Part shown: positions 36,445-44,965 of the stretch, piece after piece
Layout: each line of letters begins with the position of its first letter
Numbering within the stretch: position 1 is the stretch's first letter
From: Parapedobacter defluvii
Lineage (GTDB): Bacteria > Bacteroidota > Bacteroidia > Sphingobacteriales > Sphingobacteriaceae
NCBI RefSeq assembly: GCF_014642075.1
Contig: NZ_BMIK01000022.1
Coordinates: forward strand, 30,079-94,078
Direction: 5' to 3'
Length of the DNA: 64,000 nucleotides
The notes under the pieces: generated by a model
The model's database searches: none
What the model saw: only the letters and a program-made list of their open reading frames with translations
What the model was told of the DNA's origin: nothing
Made by a program: the position numbers and the translations under genes

Positions 36445-38216
36445 CAATGAATATCAAAGGCATAGGGAAGCCTTGCCTGGATACCCCGCTGCCGGAGTGT
36501 GTTTTTCACCTGTTCATAATAAGCATATTGCTCGCCAAGTTCCCGTTTGGCAAACCATACACTGATCCGGTCGGTTGAACCACCCAGCAGAGATTCGAGT
36601 GGATTTTTAATGGCCGGATAAGTAACCAATCGGTAATCTTCCAACCCCGCCTTGCGAGCCGCCGCTGCAATGGCGTCATCCAGGCTACCCAAACGGTCTA
36701 CCAATCCATTGGCCAACGCTTGTTCTCCACTCCACACGCGCCCCTGCCCGATACTATCTACCTGTCCTTTAGACAAATGCCGCCCATCGGCCACTCGTTG
36801 TATAAACGTGTCATAAATCCGGTTTACCTCCATTTGGAGAATATTGCGCTCATCGGCCGTAAGTGGCCGGTCTACATTGCTCAGGAAATCAGCATATTTT
36901 CCCGTTTTTACTTCGTCAAAGGTAATGCCCAATTTATCATTCATCAGCCCCTGCATGTTAGGGATCACGCCAAACACACCGATGGATCCGGTGATGGTGT
37001 TGGGTTGTGCAAAGATAGAATCAGCGGCTGCGGCAATGTAATAGCCGCCCGAGGCAGCCACATCACCCATGGAAACAATCACCGGCTTTTCCTTTCGCAA
37101 CAAATCCACTTCACGCCAGATTACGTCCGACGCCAACGCGCTGCCGCCCGGTGAATTGATACGGAATACAACCCCTTTTACCTTGTCGTCTCTGCGTACC
37201 TTACGAAGCTCGCGCGAAATACGTTCGGAACCGATCATATCATCACCGCCTTCGCCCGGACCGATCTCGCCTACGGCATAAACCACAGCGATCCGGTCAC
37301 GCACCGATGCCCGGTTAGACGGCACGGAAGGCTTGTATTTAGTCAGCGCAACCGCATTGAGATCCTTATCCTGGTCAATAGCTAACGAATCTTTCAACTC
37401 CGCAAGAAGTTCGTCTTTATAGCGTTTGCCATCGGCCAACCCATACGTTACCGCATCGTCTGCTGTCTTCACCAAAAAGCCATCGGCTATGGTCCGCAAT
37501 GAATCAGCAGTTAGATGCCGGCTCGCTCCCACTTGGTCAATAAAATGATTGTAAATACTTCCCAAAAAAGAGGTGACCTGTTCACGGTTCGCATCGCTCA
37601 TCCGGTCCAGGATGAAAGGTTCGACCGCGCTTTTGAACGTACCCACTTTCACAACCTGCATTTCGATACCCAATTTATCGAGCGTACCTTTAATAAATGG
37701 TGTTTGGGAAGCCAAGCCCCGGAAGTCAACCGTTCCTTCCGGGTTTACGTAAATCTTATTCGCTGTAGACGCCAGGTAATAGGCCCGTTGGGTATACCCC
37801 TCACTGTAAGCAACGATAAACTTCCCCGAAGACTTGAAATCCAACAGGGCATCGCGGATTTCCTGCAGCGTAGCGAAACTAGCAGACACCGCCGAAAGGT
37901 CCAGGTAAATCCCCTTGATCCGGTCGTCATCCTTTGCGCCCTCAATGCCTTTCAGGATGTCATTCAGCCCAAAACTTTTGGTTGTGGTAAATCCCGGCAC
38001 ATCCAGCTCTTCGAATGGGTCGGGTATCGTCCGTTCGGTAATTTGGTGCCGCAGATCAATGTGCAATAATGAGTTATCTGCTACCGTCGCCGCTTTATCC
38101 GCTGTCATTGAGCTGATCATTCCACCGATAATAATGAGTCCAACCACTACCAATAGGATGAAGGAAATGACAATACCTGTCACCGTGGCCAAAACGTATT
38201 TAAAAAATGACTTCAT
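36444..38216 (-). CDS. sppA: Signal peptide peptidase SppA, 67-kDa type
   Basis: 590 residues from the ATG at 38216, which begins an N-terminal membrane anchor (MKSFFKYVLATVTGIVISFI); another ATG lies two codons upstream. Two ClpP-like S49 domains are present. The catalytic lysine is in KVGTFKSAVEPF (around residue 193) and the nucleophilic serine in GDVAASGGYYIAAAAD (around 388). It cleaves remnant signal peptides in the membrane. The HMG-CoA lyase gene follows directly. Confidence 0.93.
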   Translation of the reverse strand: MKSFFKYVLATVTGIVISFILLVVVGLIIIGGMISSMTADKAATVADNSLLHIDLRHQITERTIPDPFEELDVPGFTTTKSFGLNDILKGIEGAKDDDRIKGIYLDLSAVSASFATLQEIRDALLDFKSSGKFIVAYSEGYTQRAYYLASTANKIYVNPEGTVDFRGLASQTPFIKGTLDKLGIEMQVVKVGTFKSAVEPFILDRMSDANREQVTSFLGSIYNHFIDQVGASRHLTADSLRTIADGFLVKTADDAVTYGLADGKRYKDELLAELKDSLAIDQDKDLNAVALTKYKPSVPSNRASVRDRIAVVYAVGEIGPGEGGDDMIGSERISRELRKVRRDDKVKGVVFRINSPGGSALASDVIWREVDLLRKEKPVIVSMGDVAASGGYYIAAAADSIFAQPNTITGSIGVFGVIPNMQGLMNDKLGITFDEVKTGKYADFLSNVDRPLTADERNILQMEVNRIYDTFIQRVADGRHLSKGQVDSIGQGRVWSGEQALANGLVDRLGSLDDAIAAAARKAGLEDYRLVTYPAIKNPLESLLGGSTDRISVWFAKRELGEQYAYYEQVKNTLRQRGIQARLPYAFDIH

Positions 38217-38400
38217 AAACATGCTATCTTTGTGTCCAAACTTAGCCAAACTTGGCTGTATATGCAAGTTGTACTGCTTTGTGAAGATTGGACGAAGCGG
38301 CATAAGAAAAGTTACGGTTACCGGTTGGGCCACTTCCCGCTTAGGGGGAAATTTATTTTATTTTGTATTTTTACCCCAGCGAAAAAATCAGCACGTTTAC

Positions 38401-41202
38401 ATGAGCGACGAAACGAATCCCATTCCTGAAGAAAACCAATCAAACGAATCCACAGATAATCCGTCCGGCAGCAGCCAAACCATTCCGCTGTCGGGGTTGT
38501 ACGAAAACTGGTTTTTGGACTATGCTTCCTATGTGATTCTCGACCGGGCGGTACCCCACATCAACGATGGGTTCAAGCCGGTCCAACGCCGCATCCTGCA
38601 TTCACTGAAAGAAATGGACGACGGCCGGTTCAATAAGGCAGCTAACGTGATCGGCAACACCATGAAATATCATCCGCACGGGGATGCATCCATTGGTGAT
38701 GCCATGGTACAGATCGGCCAGAAAAATCTACTCATCGATTGCCAGGGTAACTGGGGCGACCCGGTAACGGGTGATTCCGCAGCGGCACCGCGTTACATCG
38801 AAGGGCGCCTGTCTAAGTTTGCCAACGAGGTGGTTTTCAATCCGGATACTACCGAATGGCAGTTAAGCTACGATGGGCGTAACCGGGAGCCGGTTACGCT
38901 GCCGGTCAAGTTTCCCCTGCTGCTTGCACAGGGTGCCGAAGGGATTGCCGTGGGTCTTGCCACCAAGATCATGCCCCATAACTTCCTAGAGCTCATCGAT
39001 GGATCCGTCGAAGTGCTGCGGGGCGGACGACCCAATCTCCTCCCTGATTTCCCTACCGGCGGACTGGCCGATTGCTCGGCCTACAACGAAGGACAGCGCG
39101 GTGGTAAAATCCGGGTACGCGCCAAAATCGAAGAGCGGGATAAGAAAACGCTTGCCATTACCGAAATTCCCTATGGCACCACCACTGGCGGACTGATTGA
39201 TAGTGTGGTTGCCGCCAACGAAAAAGGCAAGATCAAGATCAAGAAGATTGAAGATAACACCGCTAAAAATGTCGAAATTATCATTCACCTTGCCCCGGGT
39301 ATCTCTCCCGATGTGACCATAGACGCATTGTATGCGTTTACGGCCTGCGAGGTTTCCATATCACCCAATACGTGCGTCATCCGGAATGACAAACCCCATT
39401 TCATGAGCGTCAACGACGTACTCATTGAAAACACCAAACAAACCAAAGCCCTGCTGAAGCAGGAGCTTGAGATCCGGCTCCGGGAACTACAGGAAAAAAT
39501 CTTTTTCAGTACCCTACTCAAAATATTTATTCAGGAGGGAATGTATAAACATTCCGATTACGAAAACTCGGGCGACTTCGAAACAGTGGTACAGGTACTC
39601 ACCCGGCTATTCACCCCGTTTTTTGACCAATTTTACCGGGAGATTCTTCCTGAAGATTATAAGAAGCTCATCGAAAAGCCCATGAGCAGCATCACCCGCT
39701 TCGATGTGAAGAAAGCCGACGAGCAGATGGCTGCCCTGGAAGAGGAGATCAAAAAGGTAAAACATCACCTCCGGCACCTTACCGACTATGCCATTGCCTG
39801 GTTTGAACGGCTTAAAGAGAAATATGGCAAAGGACGCGAACGGCGTACCGAAATCCGCATATTCGACCGGGTGGAAGCCGCCCAGGTAGCACTCGCCAAT
39901 GTAAAGCTCTACGTAAACCGCACCGATGGATTTATTGGCACCGGCATGCGCAAGGACGATTACGTAGGCGATTGCTCCGACCTCGATGATATCATTGTTT
40001 TCCGTGCAGATGGAAAATGCCTTGTTACCAAGGTGCAAGACAAGGTATTTGTCGGCAAGGACATCATTCATGTGGCGGTGTTTAAAAAGGGTGATGACCG
40101 CACCGTATATAACCTGATTTACCGCGACGGAAAATCGGGTGTGTCATATGTAAAACGCTTTTCGGTAGTAGGTGTCACACGCGATAAAGAATACGATCTG
40201 ACCAAGGGCGAGAAAGGCTCCAAGGTACTGTATTTCACCGCCAACCCGAACGGGGAGGCCGAAGTTGTCAATATACAGCTTAAGCCCCATTCCAAACTCC
40301 GGAAACTGCAATTTGACATCGACTTTGCCGAAATTGCCATCAAAGGCCGCAGTTCACAGGGCAACATCGTTACCAAGTATCCGGTTAAGAAGATTTTGCT
40401 CAAAAGCAAGGGCGTATCCACCCTCTCGGGTCGAAAGATCTGGTTCGACGACGTCCTTAAGCGGCTGAACGCCGATGGCCGCGGTCAATACCTCGGAGAG
40501 TTTGATGGTGACGACAAGATACTCACGGTCATGACCGATGGAACCTATGAGTTAAGTAGTTTTGACCTCAGTAATCACTTTGACGACAAGCTCATCCGCA
40601 TTGAAAAATACGATCCACAACGGGTATACAGTGTGGTGCACCGCGATGGCAAGTCCGGTATTTACTATGTAAAGCGGTTCCTGTTTGACGACACGCCGAT
40701 CGGCAAACGCACGTTGATTATTAACGAGGAACCGGGGTCGAAGCTTGTACTTATTACGGCCGCGGCCACCCCCTTGGTTCAGGTAGACGTGTTAAAAGGA
40801 AAGTCGCGTACGCCTGAAACGATCGAACAAAACCTGGCGGATCTCATCGATGTCAAAGGCATGAAAGCGCAGGGTAACCGGTTAAGTTCCCACGAAGTAA
40901 CCCGCGTGGTGAATGTGAGCGACGAAGAAACAACGGATCCGGCAAATACACAGCCTGCCGACACACCGGATGTGGAAGCGATAATAGATCCCCAACCCAA
41001 AAATAACGACGAAACAACCGGCGCGGACGCGGAACCGGGGCAGCCAACGGATGCTCCCGCCGAAACCTCCGAAAAGAGCACTCCCAAACCGGCACATACC
41101 GATTCAGAACCACCTTCAAAGGACCGGCCAAGTGTCGATTTCGAAATCACTAATCCCGACGACATCCGGATTGATGACAACGGACAAATGGGCCTTTTTT
41201 AA
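38401..41202 (+). CDS. parC: DNA topoisomerase IV / gyrase-type subunit A
   Basis: 933 residues from the ATG at 38401; the frame is open upstream but that part overlaps sppA. The breakage-reunion domain has DRAVPHINDGFKPVQRRILH, the catalytic tyrosine Tyr132 in AAPRYIEGRLS, and KFPLLLAQGAEGIAVGLAT. The C-terminal DNA-wrapping beta-pinwheel is represented by repeated blades (IIVFRADGKCLVTKV, VYNLIYRDGKSG, VYSVVHRDGKSG). A ~110-residue acidic Pro/Thr-rich tail ends QMGLF. I call it ParC because a gyrase-box motif is not evident and the blades match Bacteroidota ParC; the ATPase partner parE is not in the window. Confidence 0.88.
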   Translation: MSDETNPIPEENQSNESTDNPSGSSQTIPLSGLYENWFLDYASYVILDRAVPHINDGFKPVQRRILHSLKEMDDGRFNKAANVIGNTMKYHPHGDASIGDAMVQIGQKNLLIDCQGNWGDPVTGDSAAAPRYIEGRLSKFANEVVFNPDTTEWQLSYDGRNREPVTLPVKFPLLLAQGAEGIAVGLATKIMPHNFLELIDGSVEVLRGGRPNLLPDFPTGGLADCSAYNEGQRGGKIRVRAKIEERDKKTLAITEIPYGTTTGGLIDSVVAANEKGKIKIKKIEDNTAKNVEIIIHLAPGISPDVTIDALYAFTACEVSISPNTCVIRNDKPHFMSVNDVLIENTKQTKALLKQELEIRLRELQEKIFFSTLLKIFIQEGMYKHSDYENSGDFETVVQVLTRLFTPFFDQFYREILPEDYKKLIEKPMSSITRFDVKKADEQMAALEEEIKKVKHHLRHLTDYAIAWFERLKEKYGKGRERRTEIRIFDRVEAAQVALANVKLYVNRTDGFIGTGMRKDDYVGDCSDLDDIIVFRADGKCLVTKVQDKVFVGKDIIHVAVFKKGDDRTVYNLIYRDGKSGVSYVKRFSVVGVTRDKEYDLTKGEKGSKVLYFTANPNGEAEVVNIQLKPHSKLRKLQFDIDFAEIAIKGRSSQGNIVTKYPVKKILLKSKGVSTLSGRKIWFDDVLKRLNADGRGQYLGEFDGDDKILTVMTDGTYELSSFDLSNHFDDKLIRIEKYDPQRVYSVVHRDGKSGIYYVKRFLFDDTPIGKRTLIINEEPGSKLVLITAAATPLVQVDVLKGKSRTPETIEQNLADLIDVKGMKAQGNRLSSHEVTRVVNVSDEETTDPANTQPADTPDVEAIIDPQPKNNDETTGADAEPGQPTDAPAETSEKSTPKPAHTDSEPPSKDRPSVDFEITNPDDIRIDDNGQMGLF

Positions 41203-41218
41203 AAAAATACACAAACCA

Positions 41219-41250
41219 TTTGCATTGAATCACTAAGCAGTTTATATTTG
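41219..41250 (+). promoter_or_regulatory. Strong Bacteroidota-type promoter of the exopolysaccharide operon leader
   Basis: TTTG (41219-41222), 20 bases, then TATATTTG (41243-41250): a full match to both consensus boxes. It lies 17 bases after parC and predicts transcription from about 41257, giving a leader of roughly 725 bases before the first exopolysaccharide gene. Confidence 0.68.
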
Positions 41251-41339
41251 TGATAATATCTACCATTGGGGAACGGCACATTGCCTCCCCGACTATGTAA
41301 GTTCTTTTTGTGGATTCTTACAAATTCCATTGTTAGCGT

Positions 41340-41401
41340 CCGTAACTGACAATTTCCCCGGCCAAGGGGAACTCATGCGGGAACTGAGTTGTCAATTACG
41401 G
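41340..41401 (+). ncRNA. Predicted three-way-junction RNA in the exopolysaccharide leader
   Basis: Closing helix: 41340-41352 with 41389-41401, 12 of 13 positions paired (one C-A mismatch at 41346/41395). Inside it two contiguous hairpins: TTCCCC/GGGGAA (41354-41359 with 41366-41371, loop GGCCAA) and CTCA/TGAG (41372-41375 with 41385-41388). Only one base is left unpaired at the junction. It matches no riboswitch I recognise; a folded regulatory leader is inference. Confidence 0.5.
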
Positions 41402-41419
41402 TCAAAGTAAACCATTAAA

Positions 41420-41518
41420 ATGAGAGAGGCCAAACTGCTATTTGCCAGTTTGGGTGTTTTTTTATGTTGGCCGGCAAATGCCGTTCCCAACGTTGTTAAT
41501 ATGTTTAACGTTGCTTAA
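41420..41518 (+). CDS. Possible short exported peptide, perhaps broken by a frameshift
   Basis: 32 codons: MREAKLLFASLGVFLCWPAN begins a textbook Sec signal sequence with an ANA cleavage site at residues 19-21, but the frame stops 11 residues later (TAA 41516-41518). Near that stop another frame (reading ...NALKTPTLYENYNTQNADDD) stays open to 41651. Joining them would give a ~75-residue secreted protein. Alternatively this is a leader peptide, because a terminator-like hairpin lies inside its first codons. No family recognised. Confidence 0.4.
   Translation: MREAKLLFASLGVFLCWPANAVPNVVNMFNVA
41430..41463 (+). terminator. Terminator-like hairpin in the exopolysaccharide leader
   Basis: CCAAACTG (41430-41437) pairs perfectly with CAGTTTGG (41446-41453) over an 8-base loop, followed by GTG and seven T (41457-41463). 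It lies downstream of the three-way junction and inside the short signal-peptide ORF, an arrangement that would suit attenuation of the operon. Confidence 0.45.
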
Positions 41519-41905
41519 TGCACTAAAAACACCAACGCTCTATGAAAATTACAACACGCAAAATGCGGACGATGACTCCCTTGCTCCACAGACTAAAATA
41601 TCAGCAAGTGGGCCGGAAACGATTCACTTCAAATTATCCGCCTCATTATAGAGACACTTTCATTAAAAAGCAACACAAAATAACATTTGGATAAATAAAA
41701 AAATCCAACAAACCGTTGGTACAGTCAGCACAGCATAAAATCATCATTAATATGCACATATAAAACAAAAAGTAACTGAAAAAAATCGAATCCAACAATT
41801 TATTCTATCACAAACCGGAATAAATGGCACATTTTTTGAAATATTCGCAATCCATCTACCGGTTCTTTAAAAGAATCATTATTAAAACAAACAAAATATT
41901 AACAT

Positions 41906-41938
41906 TATCTTAATAAATATATCTCTATTATTAAGATA
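41906..41938. promoter_or_regulatory. 11-bp perfect inverted repeat before the first exopolysaccharide gene
   Basis: TATCTTAATAA (41906-41916) and TTATTAAGATA (41928-41938) are exact complements separated by 11 bases, so arm centres lie two helical turns apart. It is 44 bases upstream of the first gene and could be an operator for a dimeric regulator or an AT-rich hairpin. Confidence 0.4.
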
Positions 41939-41982
41939 GTTAATAGATAATAGCGGATTCTCACTATTATAGCTTTAAAAAT

Positions 41983-43377
41983 ATGCAAACGCGTTACATT
42001 TTCCTTTTGAAATTTGTATTAGCCTTTACTGATTTGCTATTTCTTAATACAGCATTCTTCGCCGCTGGCGAAATAACCCGGTTATATTTCTACGCCAATA
42101 CCGAAATACTGTACAGTTACTATCTGCCCGTTGCCAACCTGCTTTGGATGCTTTCAGGCGGGATGTTCCGCATGTATATGCAAGCAACGATGGATAGCTT
42201 GGAAAACATTTACCGGGCTACGTTGCGTACGGCCATACTTCATGGTGTACTGTTTTCAGTCTACTTGCTATTAGCCCACAGACAGGGAGTGGATGCCAGT
42301 GCATTTCTTTTCAGCTTTTATGTTTTACTCGCTATCCTATTGGTATTCAGCCGATTGATCGGAACCTACATACAGGATCTGCTTCTCCGCCATTTCCATA
42401 TGCGGAAAACCGTAGCGATCATGGGTAAAAACGAGGGCGGAAGAAAACTGGCCAATTATTTCAGAGCCCACGAACGCAATTATTATTTTGAAGGCTACTT
42501 AGCTGAAAATGACGACACTCTTCTTACCGACAGCGGGGAAGTGACACAGGCCGCCCGCAAGCAGTTCCAGCGGGCGATAAAAAAACGGATACAGGAAGTT
42601 TATATCTCCCTGCCTTCCAACCGCATGTTGCAGGCAGCAGCGCTATTGGAAGAAGCGGACCGGAATTGCCTGCGTGTAAAATTGGTTCCCGATCTGGTCA
42701 GGGCTGACAACCTACCTTATGAAGTGAGCATATTGGGCCCGGTACCGGTGGTAAGTATACGGCAGGAACCCGTGTATGACATCGAGAGCCGATTCAAGAA
42801 AAGGTTATTCGATCTGGTATTCAGCACACTGGTTATCGTCATGCTATTGAGTTGGCTTTACCCAATTATTGCCCTGCTCATTAAGTTGGAAAGCCGTGGC
42901 CCCGTACTATTCAAGCAGCAGCGTACCGGACGGGACAATAAGCCCTTTTGGTGCTATAAATTCCGAAGTATGCGGATTAACACAGATAGCGACAATAAGC
43001 AGGCGAAGCGCGGCGATCGACGAATTACCCGAGTGGGGGCCTTTTTGCGCCGCACCAGTTTGGATGAGTTGCCGCAGTTCCTTAATGTACTGCAGGGTCA
43101 CATGAGCGTGGTCGGTCCACGGCCACACATGCTCAAGCATACTGAACAATACCGGGAACTGATTAATCAATACATGGTGCGCCAGTTTCTCAAACCCGGC
43201 ATTACCGGTTGGGCACAGGTCAACGGTTACCGTGGCGAAACCACCGATCCACGGCTTATGGAGCGCCGTGTGGCACACGACATTTGGTACCTTGAAAACT
43301 GGACTGCGATGCTGGATGTGCGCATCGTATTCATGACTGTAATCAACGTGATAACAGGCGAAGAGAATGCATATTAA
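41983..43377 (+). CDS. Undecaprenyl-phosphate hexose-1-phosphate transferase (WcaJ-like), initiates exopolysaccharide
   Basis: 464 residues. The N-terminal half has four or five membrane helices and a CoA-binding-like middle domain (KTVAIMGKNEGGRKLANYF). The C-terminal ~190 residues are the bacterial sugar transferase domain: KRLFDLVFSTLVIVMLL, GPVLFKQQRTGRD, the catalytic YKFRSMR region, SLDELPQFLNVLQG, SVVGPRPHM and GITGWAQVNGYRG. It loads the first sugar phosphate (probably glucose, as in WcaJ) onto undecaprenyl phosphate at the inner membrane. First gene of the operon. Confidence 0.92.
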   Translation: MQTRYIFLLKFVLAFTDLLFLNTAFFAAGEITRLYFYANTEILYSYYLPVANLLWMLSGGMFRMYMQATMDSLENIYRATLRTAILHGVLFSVYLLLAHRQGVDASAFLFSFYVLLAILLVFSRLIGTYIQDLLLRHFHMRKTVAIMGKNEGGRKLANYFRAHERNYYFEGYLAENDDTLLTDSGEVTQAARKQFQRAIKKRIQEVYISLPSNRMLQAAALLEEADRNCLRVKLVPDLVRADNLPYEVSILGPVPVVSIRQEPVYDIESRFKKRLFDLVFSTLVIVMLLSWLYPIIALLIKLESRGPVLFKQQRTGRDNKPFWCYKFRSMRINTDSDNKQAKRGDRRITRVGAFLRRTSLDELPQFLNVLQGHMSVVGPRPHMLKHTEQYRELINQYMVRQFLKPGITGWAQVNGYRGETTDPRLMERRVAHDIWYLENWTAMLDVRIVFMTVINVITGEENAY

Positions 43378-43403
43378 TCTGCATATAACACACACTCGTA
43401 TCT

Positions 43404-44150
43404 ATGGGATTATTTACTGTTTTAAACAAAACAAGGACAGCTACCAACCTATCCTGGATGCAAGTTGATATTCATTCACATATTCTACCAGGTATTGATG
43501 ATGGTTCGCCCAACGTAGAAGCCTCCATTGGCTTTTTGAACCGACTCCGTGCGTTGGGTCTTACGGTAAGTTTTGCTACCCCGCACGTATTTAAAGAGAT
43601 GTACCCTAACGATGCAGAAACCATTGGCACCGCGCTTCGCCGTCTGCAAACAGCTACTAAAACCCTATTGCCGGAGTTCCAACTCGACGCGGCTGCTGAA
43701 TACATGATGGATACGGACTTTGTCCATTTGTACCGTGGGGGTAGCTTACTTACGTTGCCCCGCAATCACGTATTAGTGGAAATGTCGTATGCCGCTGAGA
43801 ATCCTGAGATCGATCGCCACCTATTCGAATTGCAGGTAAATGGCTATACGCCCATCCTCGCCCATCCTGAGCGATATGTGTATTACCACGATCACCCTGA
43901 GCGGTATCAGCGACTCAAGGACCAAGGGTGTCTTTTTCAACTCAATTTGCTATCACCCTCGGGATATTACGGCACGTCTGTTCGAAAAGCAGCCAAATGG
44001 CTCCTCAAACGGGGTATGGCCGATCTCGTGGGCACAGACCTCCATCACGCAAAGCACTTGGCCGCCATTGAACGGTTTGTGCTGGGTGGAGACGCACACG
44101 GTGCCTTTATGAAGAACCCCATTAGAAATAAAGAATTATTTGGCGCATGA
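43404..44150 (+). CDS. PHP-type tyrosine-protein phosphatase (CpsB/YwqE family)
   Basis: 248 residues. The metal-dependent PHP fold begins at VDIHSHILPGIDDGSPN; further ligands are in FATPHVFKEMYPND, LVEMSYAAENPEI, ILAHPERYVYY and LVGTDLHHAKH. CpsB/YwqE enzymes dephosphorylate BY-kinases and so balance the Wzc-like kinase encoded two genes downstream. The start at 43404 fits the family's usual N terminus. It overlaps wza by ATGA. Confidence 0.9.
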   Translation: MGLFTVLNKTRTATNLSWMQVDIHSHILPGIDDGSPNVEASIGFLNRLRALGLTVSFATPHVFKEMYPNDAETIGTALRRLQTATKTLLPEFQLDAAAEYMMDTDFVHLYRGGSLLTLPRNHVLVEMSYAAENPEIDRHLFELQVNGYTPILAHPERYVYYHDHPERYQRLKDQGCLFQLNLLSPSGYYGTSVRKAAKWLLKRGMADLVGTDLHHAKHLAAIERFVLGGDAHGAFMKNPIRNKELFGA

Positions 44151-44932
44151 TAAAAAACACATTATATCGATTGATCGCATGGGGACTGTTTTTATTCAGT
44201 TCCTGTGTCTCCACTGAAAAAACAGTGTATTTCCGAGATATTCCAGCAGACCATCCGGAGGTGACACTCCCCACTTACCAAGAACCTTTAATTCAGGTGG
44301 ATGACATCCTGCATATCACCATCCAAACCATAGATGGGGGTACAACAGCCGCCATCAACCAACTATCAGGTGCTCCGGCTAATGCAGGTAATCCTGCGGC
44401 CCCAACCGGCAGTGATGTACCCAATGGTTATTTAGTGGATGACGAGGGACAGGTCACCATCCCCATGCTGGGTACACTAAAAGTGGCCGGACTGACCACC
44501 CCCGAGGCGCGTAAGCTCATCGCCAAAGAAGCGTCAAAATACTTCAACGATCCGACGGTACAGGTACGGTTTGCTAATTTTAAGGTAACGGTAATCGGAG
44601 AAGTCACCCGGCCGGCTACCTACACTGTGCCAAACGAAAAGGTAACGCTATTGGATGCGATTGGCATGGCTGGCGACCTTACGATTCATGGCCTTCGTGA
44701 AAATGTACTCTTGGTGCGTGATAATAATGGGAAAAAAGAGTTTGTCCGCTTCAATCTTAATTCATATGAAACATTCGAATCACCCTACTTCTACTTAAAG
44801 CAAAATGACGTGATTTATGTTGAACCGGGCAAGAGCAAGGTTGCATCTACTAATGTGGCACGGACGCAGGCCATCTCGATTTTTGCCAGTGCCGTAACGA
44901 TCATCACGGTCATTGTATCGCGACTTTTTTGA
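44147..44932 (+). CDS. wza: Polysaccharide export lipoprotein (Wza/GfcE-like)
   Basis: 261 residues. The lipobox FSSC puts the lipidated cysteine at residue 20. A polysaccharide-export (Poly_export) domain begins at IQVDDILHITIQTI and has GYLVDDEGQVTIPMLGTLKV; a SLBB-like domain contains VTVIGEVTRPATYTVPNEKV and LLDAIGMAGDLTIHG. A C-terminal helix (~235-260) would span the membrane. It is shorter than enterobacterial Wza (about 380), as usual in Bacteroidota. It forms the outer-membrane exit channel partnered by the BY-kinase. Confidence 0.92.
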   Translation: MIKNTLYRLIAWGLFLFSSCVSTEKTVYFRDIPADHPEVTLPTYQEPLIQVDDILHITIQTIDGGTTAAINQLSGAPANAGNPAAPTGSDVPNGYLVDDEGQVTIPMLGTLKVAGLTTPEARKLIAKEASKYFNDPTVQVRFANFKVTVIGEVTRPATYTVPNEKVTLLDAIGMAGDLTIHGLRENVLLVRDNNGKKEFVRFNLNSYETFESPYFYLKQNDVIYVEPGKSKVASTNVARTQAISIFASAVTIITVIVSRLF

Positions 44933-44965
44933 CAACAAACGATTACAATCATACAATAGAAATCT

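Larger units (their letters stand above)
41203..41982 (+). other. 780-base untranslated region before the exopolysaccharide operon
   Basis: The only stretch over 300 bases without an assigned gene. In order it holds a promoter (41219-41250), a hairpin with GGGG/CCCC arms (41268-41290), a TGTAAG/CTTACA hairpin (41296-41322), a three-way-junction fold (41340-41401), a short signal-peptide-like ORF (41420-41518) overlapping a terminator-like hairpin (41430-41463), a second open frame (to 41651), an AT-rich stretch, and an 11-bp inverted repeat (41906-41938). A 50-codon basic frame (41542-41694) shows no family features. Confidence 0.7.

Noticed and set aside
37515..38069. 184-residue plus-strand frame
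   Set aside because: Antisense to sppA, no recognisable features.
38244..38257. AGCCAA-AC-TTGGCT palindrome and repeated CCAAACTT between sppA and parC
   Set aside because: Short and plausible by chance; not supported by a nearby promoter match, so not listed as an operator.
37915..38400. N-terminal extension of the topoisomerase subunit A frame
   Set aside because: The extension overlaps sppA and the divergent promoter region; the family N terminus starts after the ATG at 38401.
41542..41694. 50-codon basic open frame in the exopolysaccharide leader
   Set aside because: No signal sequence or family features and it overlaps another open frame; coding potential is not supported.
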